Source: Gammaproteobacteria bacterium (GTDB lineage: Bacteria; Pseudomonadota; Gammaproteobacteria; Pseudomonadales; Pseudohongiellaceae). Taken from it: a DNA stretch of 37,160 nucleotides. The notes below the pieces were generated by a model. It was given only the letters and a program-made list of their open reading frames with translations, was not told the origin of the DNA and searched no databases. The DNA lies in contig JABIPQ010000080.1 of NCBI GenBank assembly GCA_018698975.1, positions 1 to 37,160 of the forward strand, given 5' to 3'. Positions 16,676-26,161 of the stretch are shown here, piece after piece (positions within the stretch are counted from its first letter, which is position 1; each line of letters begins with the position of its first letter). A program made the translations under genes and the position numbers.

Positions 16676-17647
16676 TCAAACGACATTTGCTTTCAGCAGA
16701 TCATGCATGGTGACGATACCATGAAAGCTTTCTTTGTCGTCGATCACCAGCAGTGTGTAAATTTCGTTATCCTGCATTATTTTGGCAGCCTCTGAGGCCA
16801 GAGAATTACCGGAAATGGATTTAAAGGTGTTTGTCATTACGTCTTTAATACAGGTGTCTTTTATATCCTGGCTACCATCCAGAAAGCGGCGTAAATCTCC
16901 ATCGGTGAAAACTCCGCAAATTTCGCCCTGACTGTTTGATATGGTTGTCATACCGAGTTTTTTTGCAGAAATTTCCAGTAGAGAGTCCCTGACTGAAGTA
17001 TCTTCACTGACACGGGGAATGTCGTTTCCAGTGTGCATGATGTCGCTAACTTTCAATAACAGGCGTCGCCCAAGGTTGCCGCCAGGATGAGAAAAGGCAA
17101 AATCTTCAGCGGTAAAGCCGCGTGCTTCCAGCAAGGCCATGGCCAGGGCATCGCCCATGACAAGGGCGGCTGTAGTGCTGGTAGTAGGTGCCAGACCAAG
17201 AGGGCATGCTTCCTGTTCCACACTTGCATCGAGGTTGGCTGAAGCCTCACGGGCCAGCAATGACCCGGGGTTGCCGGTGAGTGAGATGAGAGGGACACCT
17301 TTCCTTTTAAGCACGGGCAATATGGTTTCGATCTCTGCCGTGGTGCCTGAGTTGGAAATGGCAATGACAATATCCTGAGCAGTGACCATGCCAATATCAC
17401 CATGACTAGCTTCTGCAGGATGGACAAAGTGCGCGGGTGTTCCGGTACTGGCCAGTGTGGCAGCTATCTTGTTGGCGATATGGCCCGATTTTCCCATGCC
17501 CATGACAATGATTCGGCCCTGGCAATTCAGGATTAATTCGCAGGCACTGAAAAAACTGTCATCAATCCGTTCTGGCAGGCTGGCCACAGCAGAAAGTTCA
17601 AGCTCAATTGTTCGAAGGGCGCTTTTTTTTAGCGCAGATTTATCCAT
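16676..17647 (-). CDS. kdsD: KdsD, D-arabinose-5-phosphate isomerase
   Basis: The 323-residue protein has an N-terminal SIS sugar-isomerase domain (about 40-180, with GMGKSGHIANKIAATLASTG and HPAEASHGDIGMV) and two C-terminal CBS domains (about 205-323). It converts ribulose-5-phosphate to arabinose-5-phosphate, the first step of Kdo synthesis. Length and domain plan match E. coli KdsD (328). It lies between yrbG (21 bases upstream) and kdsC, the standard order. Confidence 0.96.
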   Translation of the reverse strand: MDKSALKKSALRTIELELSAVASLPERIDDSFFSACELILNCQGRIIVMGMGKSGHIANKIAATLASTGTPAHFVHPAEASHGDIGMVTAQDIVIAISNSGTTAEIETILPVLKRKGVPLISLTGNPGSLLAREASANLDASVEQEACPLGLAPTTSTTAALVMGDALAMALLEARGFTAEDFAFSHPGGNLGRRLLLKVSDIMHTGNDIPRVSEDTSVRDSLLEISAKKLGMTTISNSQGEICGVFTDGDLRRFLDGSQDIKDTCIKDVMTNTFKSISGNSLASEAAKIMQDNEIYTLLVIDDKESFHGIVTMHDLLKANVV

Positions 17648-17668
17648 AACAGAATCACGTTGCCCTAT

Positions 17669-18655
17669 CTAACCAATAATCAGGCTTGCAGTGTAAGCGA
17701 TATACATAGCCAATAAAACTGTACCGGCCAGGCGACCGATTTTTTTATTCTGGCGAGAGCGCATAAACAAAAAGAAGGTACAGCCCAGGGTGATAAGCAT
17801 CATCATGGCATAGTCTCTGGTGAGTACAACAGGTGCAATGACGAAAGGGGATAGAAATGCCGGGACAGGCAGCACCAGCAGGATGTTCATTATGTTAGAG
17901 CCAATAATATTACCCAACACCAGATCATAATGGCCTTTAAAAGCGCTGGTAATTGATGTGGCCAGTTCGGGCAAGCTGGTTCCCACTGCCATCACCGTTA
18001 GCCCGATAACCAGTTCGCTGACGCCGAGAGTTGTGGCAATACTGCGCGCTCCCACCACCAGAATATTGGAGCTGATGACGAGCAGTACAAGGCCAAAGAG
18101 TAGTAGCCCCATGGCTTTTTGTGTGGAGATATCGGCAATATATTCAGTTACTTCTTCTGCATTGATAAGGTCATCTTCCTGAACGATGTGTTCTTTTTCC
18201 AGCATTGTCATGTTTCTGAACAGGCGCCAGGCAAAGGTCGCCAGAACAACCAGTAACAATAATCCGTCGTATTTATTCAGCGTTAAATCAGCAAATATGA
18301 CAAAACAAAGCCCTGATACCAGCAGCAGGGCAGGAATCTCTTTTTTGAGCAGGGATAAGGGGATGTCAATGGGATGCAGGAGCACAGTGATGGCCAGAAC
18401 AATACCGAGGTTAGCGATATTGGATCCCAGAGCATTACCCACTGCGATATTTGGAGATCCCTGCAAAGACGCCGTGGCAGACGTGAAAATTTCAGGCGCG
18501 GATGTCCCAAAGGCAACGATAGTCAGCCCTATGACAAGCGGAGATACGCCCAGATTTTTTGCAGTAGTTGAGGCGCCCAGAACAAAACGGTCTGCGCTCC
18601 AGATGAGTCCCGCAAATCCAAACACAATGTAGATTGCGGCTGTAAAAATTCCCAT
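17669..18655 (-). CDS. yrbG: YrbG, calcium/sodium antiporter family protein
   Basis: The 328-residue polytopic protein belongs to the Ca2+/cation antiporter family. Both alpha repeats are visible: AFGTSAPEIFTSATASLQGSPNIAVGNALGSNIANLG in the N-terminal half and AVGTSLPELATSITSAFKGHYDLVLGNIIGSNIMNILL in the C-terminal half, with the conserved Glu of each SAPE/SLPE. A short acidic linker (EKEHIVQEDDLINAEE) separates the halves. It is an inner-membrane exchanger; the ion is not fixed by sequence. It is the first gene of the minus-strand LPS/rpoN group. Confidence 0.93.
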   Translation of the reverse strand: MGIFTAAIYIVFGFAGLIWSADRFVLGASTTAKNLGVSPLVIGLTIVAFGTSAPEIFTSATASLQGSPNIAVGNALGSNIANLGIVLAITVLLHPIDIPLSLLKKEIPALLLVSGLCFVIFADLTLNKYDGLLLLVVLATFAWRLFRNMTMLEKEHIVQEDDLINAEEVTEYIADISTQKAMGLLLFGLVLLVISSNILVVGARSIATTLGVSELVIGLTVMAVGTSLPELATSITSAFKGHYDLVLGNIIGSNIMNILLVLPVPAFLSPFVIAPVVLTRDYAMMMLITLGCTFFLFMRSRQNKKIGRLAGTVLLAMYIAYTASLIIG

Positions 18656-19037
18656 GTTTAATTCCTGGATAACTTAAAATTATCTTCAGTTATCCGATGT
18701 AAAATCTGGTGACAATATGGCAAGACTATCCTGAATAATCAAGTAAGCATTTATCTTATACGCTTTGCGTAAACTTAATTTTTTTCAGAGTGAGTTTGAG
18801 TTAAAATACTGCATTTACTGGTACCTAAGCTGAAATTAATTTACTAAAAACCGTTCTTTTAATAGCAGTTTATTACCGCCTTATTTATTCTTGGTATTCC
18901 CGGTATGCAGGGTTTAGCGTCAGTTTAATGGTAGTTTCGATAAGAACAGGGTTATTAGTACCTGTAGTTTACATGGGATCCAGCAGAACTGCTTTTAAAC
19001 CTGTTTATAAAACACCTTATAACATTGGAGTGAAATC
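18656..19037. other. Divergent intergenic region yrbG-mlaC
   Basis: This 382-base AT-rich gap separates the minus-strand yrbG group from plus-strand mlaC, so it must contain promoters for both. I see no gene, no remnant of mlaF, mlaE or mlaD frames and no promoter boxes good enough to place. A GGAG ribosome-binding site for mlaC lies at 19027-19030. Confidence 0.5.
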
Positions 19038-19673
19038 ATGAATTACTTGCGCCGGATGGTCATGGTAGTAGGTTTTTTTGCAGGATCTGCCGCCTTGTCT
19101 TTTTCTTCCATGGCGGCTCAGGAAATGACTGCCGAAGAGGCTGTTGATCTATACATTAGCGGTTTGCTTTCGAAAATGGAGCAGATCAAGCCTCTATATG
19201 AGTCAGATCGAAACTCTTACTTTGATAATGTTGAAAGTGCCCTTGCTGAATTTGTGGATTTTCGAGAAGTAGCACGTGGCGTAATGGCAAAGTATGGTCA
19301 GGGGCCCAATGGGGCCAGTGCAGAGCAGTTGGATCGTTTTGCTGTGGTCTTTCGTGCCTCACTGGTAGAGTTTTACGGTAGCGCTCTTGCTGAATATGGG
19401 GGAGTGGAATATGAAATTCTTGAAAATACCCAGCAATCCAGTAATCCGGAACGCTCAAGCAATGTTCGCATGTCGATACTGGGTGATGATGGTGATCGGA
19501 TAGAAGTGCAGTACACGATGTTTTTAAATGATGAGCGCAGCTGGAAACTTCGTAACCTCTATGTCGAAGGTGTTAATCTGCGCCGTCAGTACTATTCCCG
19601 GTTTGATAACCTGATGAATCGCAATGAATTTGAGATCGACAAAGTAATCGATCTCTGGCAAATCGAACAGTAA
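19038..19673 (+). CDS. mlaC: MlaC, periplasmic phospholipid-binding protein
   Basis: The 211-residue protein has a signal peptide (MVVGFFAGSAALSFSSMAA) and the MlaC/Ttg2D fold, shown by EFVDFREVARGVMAKYG, LVEFYGSALAEYGG, VQYTMFLNDERSWKLRNLYVEGVNL and RRQYYSRFDNLM. MlaC ferries phospholipids between the outer-membrane MlaA complex and the inner-membrane MlaFEDB transporter. It is encoded here without mlaF, mlaE or mlaD upstream and without mlaB downstream, though those genes normally flank it. It may work with a transporter encoded elsewhere. Start by GGAG 7 bases before the ATG. Confidence 0.93.
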   Translation: MNYLRRMVMVVGFFAGSAALSFSSMAAQEMTAEEAVDLYISGLLSKMEQIKPLYESDRNSYFDNVESALAEFVDFREVARGVMAKYGQGPNGASAEQLDRFAVVFRASLVEFYGSALAEYGGVEYEILENTQQSSNPERSSNVRMSILGDDGDRIEVQYTMFLNDERSWKLRNLYVEGVNLRRQYYSRFDNLMNRNEFEIDKVIDLWQIEQ

Positions 19674-19681
19674 TAACATAT

Positions 19682-19726
19682 ATCATTAATTGATAGATCA
19701 TTAACTAACAGATCATTAATCAGAGA
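19682..19726 (+). repeat. 3 x 15-bp tandem repeat between mlaC and ibaG
   Basis: Three units of exactly 15 bases begin with ATCATTAA at 19682, 19697 and 19712. The units are ATCATTAATTGATAG, ATCATTAACTAACAG and ATCATTAATCAGAGA. They fill nearly all of the gap between mlaC and ibaG and run into the ibaG ribosome-binding region. Confidence 0.75.
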
Positions 19727-19732
19727 AGCGTT

Positions 19733-19981
19733 ATGGCATTTGGCAAAGAAGAAATTGAAAACCTGTTGGCAGAAGAATTTAACGATGCCAGCATTACCGC
19801 CGCAGGAGAAGGCGGCAGTTACCAGGTTCGAGTCATATCCGATACCTTTGAAGGACTTAATGCCGTCAAGCGTCAACAGTCAGTTTATCGTGTCCTGAAT
19901 CCTCATATTGCCAGTGGCGAGATACATGCCATAAACATGCAGCTATTGACCAGGGGAGAGCAAGCCAGCGCTGGAAGTTAA
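19733..19981 (+). CDS. ibaG: IbaG, BolA-family protein
   Basis: The 82-residue protein is a BolA/IbaG-family member with the conserved VRVISDTFEGLNAVKRQQSVYRVL core and the HAINM segment near the C-terminus. BolA-like proteins pair with monothiol glutaredoxins through a shared [2Fe-2S] cluster; IbaG responds to acid stress in E. coli. It sits directly before murA in many Gammaproteobacteria, as here. The conserved His in EIHAINM is the likely cluster ligand. A terminator follows about 30 bases after its stop. Confidence 0.93.
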   Translation: MAFGKEEIENLLAEEFNDASITAAGEGGSYQVRVISDTFEGLNAVKRQQSVYRVLNPHIASGEIHAINMQLLTRGEQASAGS

Positions 19982-20010
19982 TTCAGGTTGGAAGGCAAGG
20001 ATTATTAGTC

Positions 20011-20035
20011 AAGGGCTCCAGCAGGGGCCTTTTTT
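20011..20035 (+). terminator. Rho-independent terminator after ibaG
   Basis: AAGGGCTCC pairs imperfectly (one bulge, one G-T pair) with GGGGCCTT around an AGCA loop, followed by six T residues. It lies 30 bases after the ibaG stop, so ibaG and murA are probably separate transcripts. Confidence 0.7.
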
Positions 20036-20040
20036 ATTTC

Positions 20041-20080
20041 CTGGCAGGGGCCTTGTTTTCCTGGCAGGAGCCTTGTTTTT
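20041..20080 (+). repeat. 2 x 20-bp tandem repeat in the ibaG-murA gap
   Basis: CTGGCAGGGGCCTTGTTTTC at 20041-20060 is followed directly by CTGGCAGGAGCCTTGTTTTT at 20061-20080. A partial related unit (CAGCAGGGGCCTTTTTT) lies just before, within the ibaG terminator, so the repeat seems to derive from the terminator. The rest of the 345-base gap (19982-20326) contains no gene I can see; the murA promoter should lie in it. Confidence 0.75.
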
Positions 20081-20299
20081 TTTGCCAGGCAAAGGCCCCG
20101 TTTCTGCCTGATATTATGACTTTTGGCAGGGCTGGTTTCAGGCACCATGACGATGTCTAAATTAATACAGCGACCTATGGTGAATCTTGTTAGAATGTCG
20201 CCCGAATATCAGGCCTGTGAACCGAAATTCCCCATGATTTTGCGGGTGCTGGACTAAATCGCGACACTAGTCGCAGAAAGCATAAAGACTGGCAAATAA

Positions 20300-21589
<1,290 letters not shown>

Positions 21590-21611
21590 GACCCGTTTTT
21601 CGAGAAGAGTG

Positions 21612-22256
21612 ATGAGTGACAATAAACTTGTTATAGCCCTTACCAAGGGTCGTATCCTTGACGAAGTATTACCACTGCTGGAAGTAGCAGGGATTATTCC
21701 TGCCGAAGATATCAACAGCAGTCGCAAACTGATTTTTGACAGCAATCTGGAAGATGTTCAGTTGATGGTAATACGAGGCTCGGATGTCCCGACCTATGTT
21801 GAGCTGGGTAGCGCTGATATCGGCATTACCGGCAAGGATATCCTGATGGAAAATGGCTCCGAAGGATATTATGAGCCTCTTGATTTAAAGCTTGCTACAT
21901 GTCGCTTGATGACCGCTGCGCCAATTAATCAGACGCAAACCCCGAAACGTTTGCGAGTGGCCAGCAAGTTCGTCAATATCGCCAAAAACTATTTTTCGGA
22001 ACAAGGGCGTCAGGTGGATATCATCAAGCTAAATGGTGCTCTTGAGTTGGCTCCTATTATGGGGCTTGCCGATTGCATTGTGGATATTGTGGACACCGGT
22101 AAAACTCTTGTCGCTAATGGTCTGGAGCCACGTGAATTTATTGCTGACGTAAGTACCCGGGTGATAGTCAACAAAGCCTCCATGAAAATAAAGCACGATC
22201 GTGTGCAGTCTCTGCTGGAACGCCTGGCAAAAGCAGTTGCGGATAAAGATTTGTAG
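21612..22256 (+). CDS. hisG: HisG, ATP phosphoribosyltransferase, short form
   Basis: The 214-residue protein catalyses the first step of histidine synthesis (ATP + PRPP). It starts at the ATG at 21612 with [16 protein letters not shown] longer in-frame extension to 21465 would overlap murA and has no family support. At about 210 residues it is the short form that lacks the C-terminal regulatory domain, and such enzymes need the HisZ subunit, which is not encoded in this window. Conserved parts include [21 protein letters not shown] and [19 protein letters not shown]. Its TAG stop codon is part of a REP-like element. Confidence 0.96.
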   Translation: MSDNKLVIALTKGRILDEVLPLLEVAGIIPAEDINSSRKLIFDSNLEDVQLMVIRGSDVPTYVELGSADIGITGKDILMENGSEGYYEPLDLKLATCRLMTAAPINQTQTPKRLRVASKFVNIAKNYFSEQGRQVDIIKLNGALELAPIMGLADCIVDIVDTGKTLVANGLEPREFIADVSTRVIVNKASMKIKHDRVQSLLERLAKAVADKDL

Positions 22257-22275
22257 GAGGGACTTAAGTCCCGAA
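22252..22275 (+). repeat. REP-like 24-bp palindromic element, copy 1
   Basis: TGTAGGAGG followed by GACTTAAGTCCCGAA. The GGGACTT/AAGTCCC arms make a hairpin. It belongs to the same family as the elements at 22334, 26109 and 36069 and supplies the hisG stop codon. Confidence 0.8.
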
Positions 22276-22333
22276 GGAAAGGTGCTGCATTCTTCGCGCT
22301 TGAAACCGTTCTCGCATCGTGTGTTTAGGTGCT

Positions 22334-22357
22334 TGTAGGAGGGGTTTTAACCCCGAA
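22334..22357 (+). repeat. REP-like 24-bp palindromic element, copy 2
   Basis: TGTAGGAGGGG followed by TTTTAACCCCGAA. Same orientation as copy 1, 82 bases further on, in the hisG-hisD gap. The two copies with their spacer form a small cluster typical of REP doublets. Confidence 0.82.
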
Positions 22358-22390
22358 AGAAGCACAGTTGAAATTTAAAAGAGCATAGCA

Positions 22391-23707
22391 ATGACTGTCA
22401 CAATACAACGGCTGAATTTTCGGGATGCGTCATTCCGCACCGAACTGGACAAGGCCCTGGCCTGGGACAGTATTTCTGATCAAACTGTACAGGAGTCGGT
22501 CAGTCGCATTATTGCCGATGTCAGAACCCGCGGTGATGCGGCAGTTCTGGAGTGGACAAATAAGCTGGATGGCCTGAAAGAAAATTCAATTCAGGGGCTG
22601 GAAATTAGCCAGGATGAATTACAGGAAAGCCTGAAGCAGATTAGCCCGGAGCAGACCATCGCCCTGGAAAAAGCCAGCGACCGTATTCGCCGTTACCATG
22701 AAAAGCAAAAACAGGATTCCTGGCAATATACAGATCCTGATGGTTCTGTGTATGGCCAGAAAGTATCACCTATCGACAAGGTAGGTATGTATGTCCCGGG
22801 CGGCAAAGCATCCTACCCCTCTACTGTTCTTATGGATGCGATTCCTGCGCGTGTTGCAGGCGTCCAGGAGATCATTGCAACCCTCCCAACCCCGGGCGGA
22901 GAAAAAAATCCTCTGGTACTGGCAGCTCTGGCAATGGCCAAGGTAGACCGTGTGTTTACCGTAGGCGGTGCCCAGGCGATCGCAGCCCTGGCCTATGGTA
23001 CTGACACTATTCCTCGTGTGGACAAGATTGTCGGGCCGGGCAATATTTACGTGGCCACTGCCAAGAAGGCAGTTTTTGGTCAGGTAGGTATTGATATGGT
23101 CGCGGGGCCTTCTGAAATTCTGGTGATTTGTGATGGGAAAACTGATCCTGACTGGATAGCCATGGATCTGTTTTCCCAGGCAGAACATGATGAAGATGCG
23201 CAATCGATTCTGGTCAGTACCGACTCGGCTTATGTAGAAGAAGTGAAACGCAGCATTGAAAAGTTACTGCCTGAAATGCCGCGTCGGGACATTATCAAAG
23301 CGTCTCTTGAATCCAGAGGTTTACTGATTGATGTGGAGAACCTGAAGGATGCCGCCGAGGTATGCAATTTAATTGCACCGGAACATGTGGAATTGTCGGT
23401 GGAGGATCCCCAATCGCTGATGGCAGATATCAAACATGCCGGGGCTATTTTTCTCGGCAGGTACACCTCCGAATCTCTTGGCGATTATTGTGCTGGCCCC
23501 AGTCATGTTTTGCCAACTTCCGGAACAGCCCGATTTTCATCGGCGCTGGGTGTTTATGACTTTCAGAAACGTTCTTCGATAATTAATTGTTCAGAGAGTG
23601 CAGCCAGAGAATTGGCAGAGACCGCTTCCGTGCTGGCTAATGCTGAAGGGCTTATTGCTCATGCCCGGGCAGCAGAGTTCAGAAATAAAAAGCAGGGTAG
23701 TGATTAA
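22391..23707 (+). CDS. hisD: HisD, histidinol dehydrogenase
   Basis: The 438-residue enzyme oxidises histidinol to histidine in two NAD-dependent steps. Family landmarks are [71 protein letters not shown] (zinc ligands) and IAPEHVEL (catalytic Glu-His pair). It follows hisG after a 134-base gap filled by REP-like elements. hisC, the usual next gene, is absent; a degS-type gene lies there on the other strand, and the two stop codons overlap in TTAA. Confidence 0.96.
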   Translation: MTVTIQRLNFRDASFRTELDKALAWDSISDQTVQESVSRIIADVRTRGDAAVLEWTNKLDGLKENSIQGLEISQDELQESLKQISPEQTIALEKASDRIRRYHEKQKQDSWQYTDPDGSVYGQKVSPIDKVGMYVPGGKASYPSTVLMDAIPARVAGVQEIIATLPTPGGEKNPLVLAALAMAKVDRVFTVGGAQAIAALAYGTDTIPRVDKIVGPGNIYVATAKKAVFGQVGIDMVAGPSEILVICDGKTDPDWIAMDLFSQAEHDEDAQSILVSTDSAYVEEVKRSIEKLLPEMPRRDIIKASLESRGLLIDVENLKDAAEVCNLIAPEHVELSVEDPQSLMADIKHAGAIFLGRYTSESLGDYCAGPSHVLPTSGTARFSSALGVYDFQKRSSIINCSESAARELAETASVLANAEGLIAHARAAEFRNKKQGSD

Positions 23708-24894
23708 CGTAGCAGGTTGTTACTGAAGGGAGACGGATCGAGTAAGGGCTTATTATCGGTCAACCAGATAATCGCTTCCCCAACGCCAAGCACAATCGGG
23801 AGTGTTATGATTTCTCCCTCTCGATAAACTCTTGCAACCACCGTTTCACCAGGGTTCATATTGTATGTCGTTTGGACCGCGTATATTGCTGCTTCCTGGC
23901 TGATGATTTCTATATCAGCCAGGGAAAGAATAATATCATTGGGTTTCAGGCCGGCATTGTCGGCGGGGCCATTTGCAGACAGCTCTTCCACCCACATTCC
24001 CTCTGCATCACTATCCAGAAACATGCGGCTGAACATGCGGGAAACAAATTCGCCATCCACACCAAGATAGCCGCCTGGCCCCCTTTCAAGATAGTCCTGC
24101 ATCAATTCAAAAGCCTTGCTCGCCGGGACAGCGAAACTGATGCCTTCTGATCCGCCCGATTCAGTCACAATAGTTGAGTTGATGCCAATAAGTTTGCCGT
24201 CCACATCAATCAAGGCACCACCGGAACTCCCGGGGTTGATGGCGGCATCAGTCTGGATGACATAACTGTCTTCCGTTTTGAGTAAAGCGCTGATAATGCC
24301 CAGGGTCACTGATTGGCCGATATTTCTCGGATTGCCAATGGCAAGCACAATGTCTCCGGCATCCATGGAGCTTTCTTCGGCTGCAGTAAGGTATGACAGA
24401 TCAGTTGCATCGACTTTTAACAGGGCCAGGTCATTTTCCCTGTCGAAAATGATTGGGCGAGCTTCCATGGTTTGGCCGTTATAAAGCGTTACAGTAATTT
24501 CAGGTAATGATGATTCATAGATATCGGCACCGTTAATCTCGAAGATATGAAAACTGGTGATTATGTAGCCATCTGGCGAAATGATGACGCCAGAACCCAG
24601 GCTGGTGCTTTCATCGTAAAGCAGGATTGGTCTGCGGAAAGGGCTAAATATTTGCTCGTCAGCACGACGTGAAATATCTGCCGTTGAGTTAACACTGACT
24701 ACAGCAGGCGCAGTCTTGGAAAAAGCGTCGGAATAAGAAAAAGAATTTGTGGTAATTTGCTGAATACTTTCTTTTGGCAGATAGCCTTCCAGACCAGGTA
24801 TATATTCAGCCAGTCGGGGAAGTTGTAACAGGACAAAGCCGAACACAAGTCCAGATACAGCAGGCCAGATTATAAAATTGATTATCCTGTTCAT
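23704..24894 (-). CDS. degS: DegS/AlgW-type periplasmic serine protease with PDZ domain
   Basis: The 396-residue protein has an N-terminal membrane anchor (about 5-25), a trypsin-like protease domain and one C-terminal PDZ domain (roughly 280-370). Numbered from the chosen ATG at 24894, the triad is H116 (TSFHIF), D155 (ENDLALL) and S224 (NPGSSGGAL). One PDZ domain plus a membrane anchor is the DegS/AlgW plan; such proteases sense misfolded outer-membrane proteins and cut the anti-sigma factor RseA/MucA. The position next to murA-hisG-hisD matches algW in Pseudomonas. An upstream GTG at 24912 is a less likely start. A 4 x 23-bp array lies just upstream. Confidence 0.92.
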   Translation of the reverse strand: MNRIINFIIWPAVSGLVFGFVLLQLPRLAEYIPGLEGYLPKESIQQITTNSFSYSDAFSKTAPAVVSVNSTADISRRADEQIFSPFRRPILLYDESTSLGSGVIISPDGYIITSFHIFEINGADIYESSLPEITVTLYNGQTMEARPIIFDRENDLALLKVDATDLSYLTAAEESSMDAGDIVLAIGNPRNIGQSVTLGIISALLKTEDSYVIQTDAAINPGSSGGALIDVDGKLIGINSTIVTESGGSEGISFAVPASKAFELMQDYLERGPGGYLGVDGEFVSRMFSRMFLDSDAEGMWVEELSANGPADNAGLKPNDIILSLADIEIISQEAAIYAVQTTYNMNPGETVVARVYREGEIITLPIVLGVGEAIIWLTDNKPLLDPSPFSNNLLR

Positions 24895-24944
24895 AGTGCC
24901 ATCAGCTACCACAGTGAATGTTCGGCTCTTTCCCAGAGTCTTAT

Positions 24945-25036
24945 TAATGAAGAGCCTACAGCGGTCCTAATAAAGAGCCTGCAGCGGTCCTAATAAAAAG
25001 CCTTTAGCGGCCTTAATAGAAAGCCTTTAGCGGCTC
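24945..25036. repeat. 4 x 23-bp tandem repeat array
   Basis: Four contiguous 23-base units start with TAAT at 24945, 24968, 24991 and 25014. The shared pattern is TAATRRARAGCCT then NYAGCGGYCY. Units 1-2 and 3-4 form two more similar pairs, so the array seems to have grown by duplication. It lies between degS (minus) and the nif3-like gene (plus), within the divergent upstream region of both. Confidence 0.9.
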
Positions 25037-25168
25037 TTTATAAATAGAGAGTCCCTAAGGTCTTTGTTATGATTGTGGACCCGTAAGTATAACGTAAAAG
25101 CGCTTGTGTCACAGGATACTGGCCAGACAAAACACAAAAAGTACTATTGGAGTTTGGAGAAACAAGAC

Positions 25169-25930
25169 ATGCCAGTTGCCTTGGCTGATTTACAAGCCAC
25201 CCTGAATGCCCTGTTAAAACCCGATGATTATCGCGATTACTCGCCTAATGGTCTGCAAGTAGAAGGGAAGTCTTCTATCGGTCTTCTTGTTACCGGGGTC
25301 ACCGCCAGTCAGGCGCTTATTGACGCTGCCATTAAAATGGGGGCAGATGCCATTCTTGTGCATCATGGTTATTTCTGGCGTGGTGAAGATCCAACAGTAA
25401 CAGGGATCAGGAAAGCCAGGTTGAAAACTCTACTGGATAATGAGCTTAATTTATTTGCCTATCACTTACCGCTGGATGCTCATTCAAGTCTTGGCAATAA
25501 CGCGCAGCTTGGGATGAAACTTGGCTTTAAAACTGAAGCTGACCTTGATCCTTTAAATAAAAGTCGGGTCGGAGTTTGGGGGTATTTGGAAGAGCCTTGC
25601 AGTGGGGATGAGCTGTTAGTACGTATCAATGACAAACTTGGCAGGGAACCTTTGCATATTCCCGGGAAAGCCAGGGTGATTGAGAAGATTGCCTGGTGCA
25701 CAGGCTCTGCGCAGAGTTATATAGAAATGGCCCAGGAAGCTGGAGTGGATGCGTATCTCACCGGGGAGGTTTCAGAACAAACTGTGCATTTTGCCCGGGA
25801 AACCGGCTTGCATTTCTTTGCTGCAGGTCATCATGCCACTGAACGCTATGGTGTTCAGGCAGTTGGCGAGTACCTTGCCAGCGAGTTGGATCTTACGCAT
25901 TGTTTTATTGATATTGATAATCCGGTTTAA
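25169..25930 (+). CDS. Nif3-like dinuclear metal centre protein (YbgI family)
   Basis: The 253-residue protein is a Nif3/YbgI-family (DUF34) member. Metal-binding positions are visible in VHHGYFWRG, HLPLDAHSSLGNN and AAGHHATERYG, which together hold a di-metal site. The molecular role of the family is not settled; a GTP cyclohydrolase-like activity has been proposed for some. The ATG at 25169 follows GGAG (25155-25158) and matches the usual N-terminus; the frame is open back to 25073, but that extension looks random. In Pseudomonas-type genomes this gene also neighbours algW. Confidence 0.92.
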   Translation: MPVALADLQATLNALLKPDDYRDYSPNGLQVEGKSSIGLLVTGVTASQALIDAAIKMGADAILVHHGYFWRGEDPTVTGIRKARLKTLLDNELNLFAYHLPLDAHSSLGNNAQLGMKLGFKTEADLDPLNKSRVGVWGYLEEPCSGDELLVRINDKLGREPLHIPGKARVIEKIAWCTGSAQSYIEMAQEAGVDAYLTGEVSEQTVHFARETGLHFFAAGHHATERYGVQAVGEYLASELDLTHCFIDIDNPV

Positions 25931-26051
25931 CAAAGTTACAAGCTACAAGGTACAAGTTAAAAGTGGAAAGATTCCGTAATTACCTACAGGTAAATTCCAC
26001 TGTTCAGTTTAAAGTTGGTGTTGGTAAGATTTTATAGATGATAAACAGGTT

Positions 26052-26093
26052 GGAAGAGCGCAGCGTTATCCGACATGGTGTCCGAAGGGCACC
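26052..26093 (+). repeat. Two-hairpin dispersed element, copy C
   Basis: GGAAGAGCGCAGCGTTATCCGACATGG-like core (26052-26078) followed by a hairpin GGTGTCC-GAA-GGGCACC at 26077-26093. It is related to the copies at 26545, 31510 and 31579 and lies next to REP copy 3. Confidence 0.65.
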
Positions 26094-26108
26094 CGATAAC
26101 CAATAGTA

Positions 26109-26132
26109 TGTAGGAGGGGTTTCAACCCCGAA
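26109..26132 (+). repeat. REP-like 24-bp palindromic element, copy 3
   Basis: TGTAGGAGGGG followed by TTTCAACCCCGAA, differing from copy 2 at one base. It lies in the 231-base gap between the nif3-like gene and the SUI1-like gene. Confidence 0.82.
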
Positions 26133-26140
26133 TGAATTCA

Positions 26141-26161
26141 AAGTTAAAAGTTAAAAGTTAA
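26141..26161 (+). repeat. 3 x AAGTTAA heptamers abutting the SUI1-like start
   Basis: Three perfect tandem AAGTTAA heptamers end on the base before the ATG at 26162, so the place of a Shine-Dalgarno sequence is taken up by the repeat. Confidence 0.8.

Noticed and set aside
24945-25036. Possible CRISPR array.
   Set aside because: The 23-base units are contiguous with no unique spacers, and no cas genes are present.
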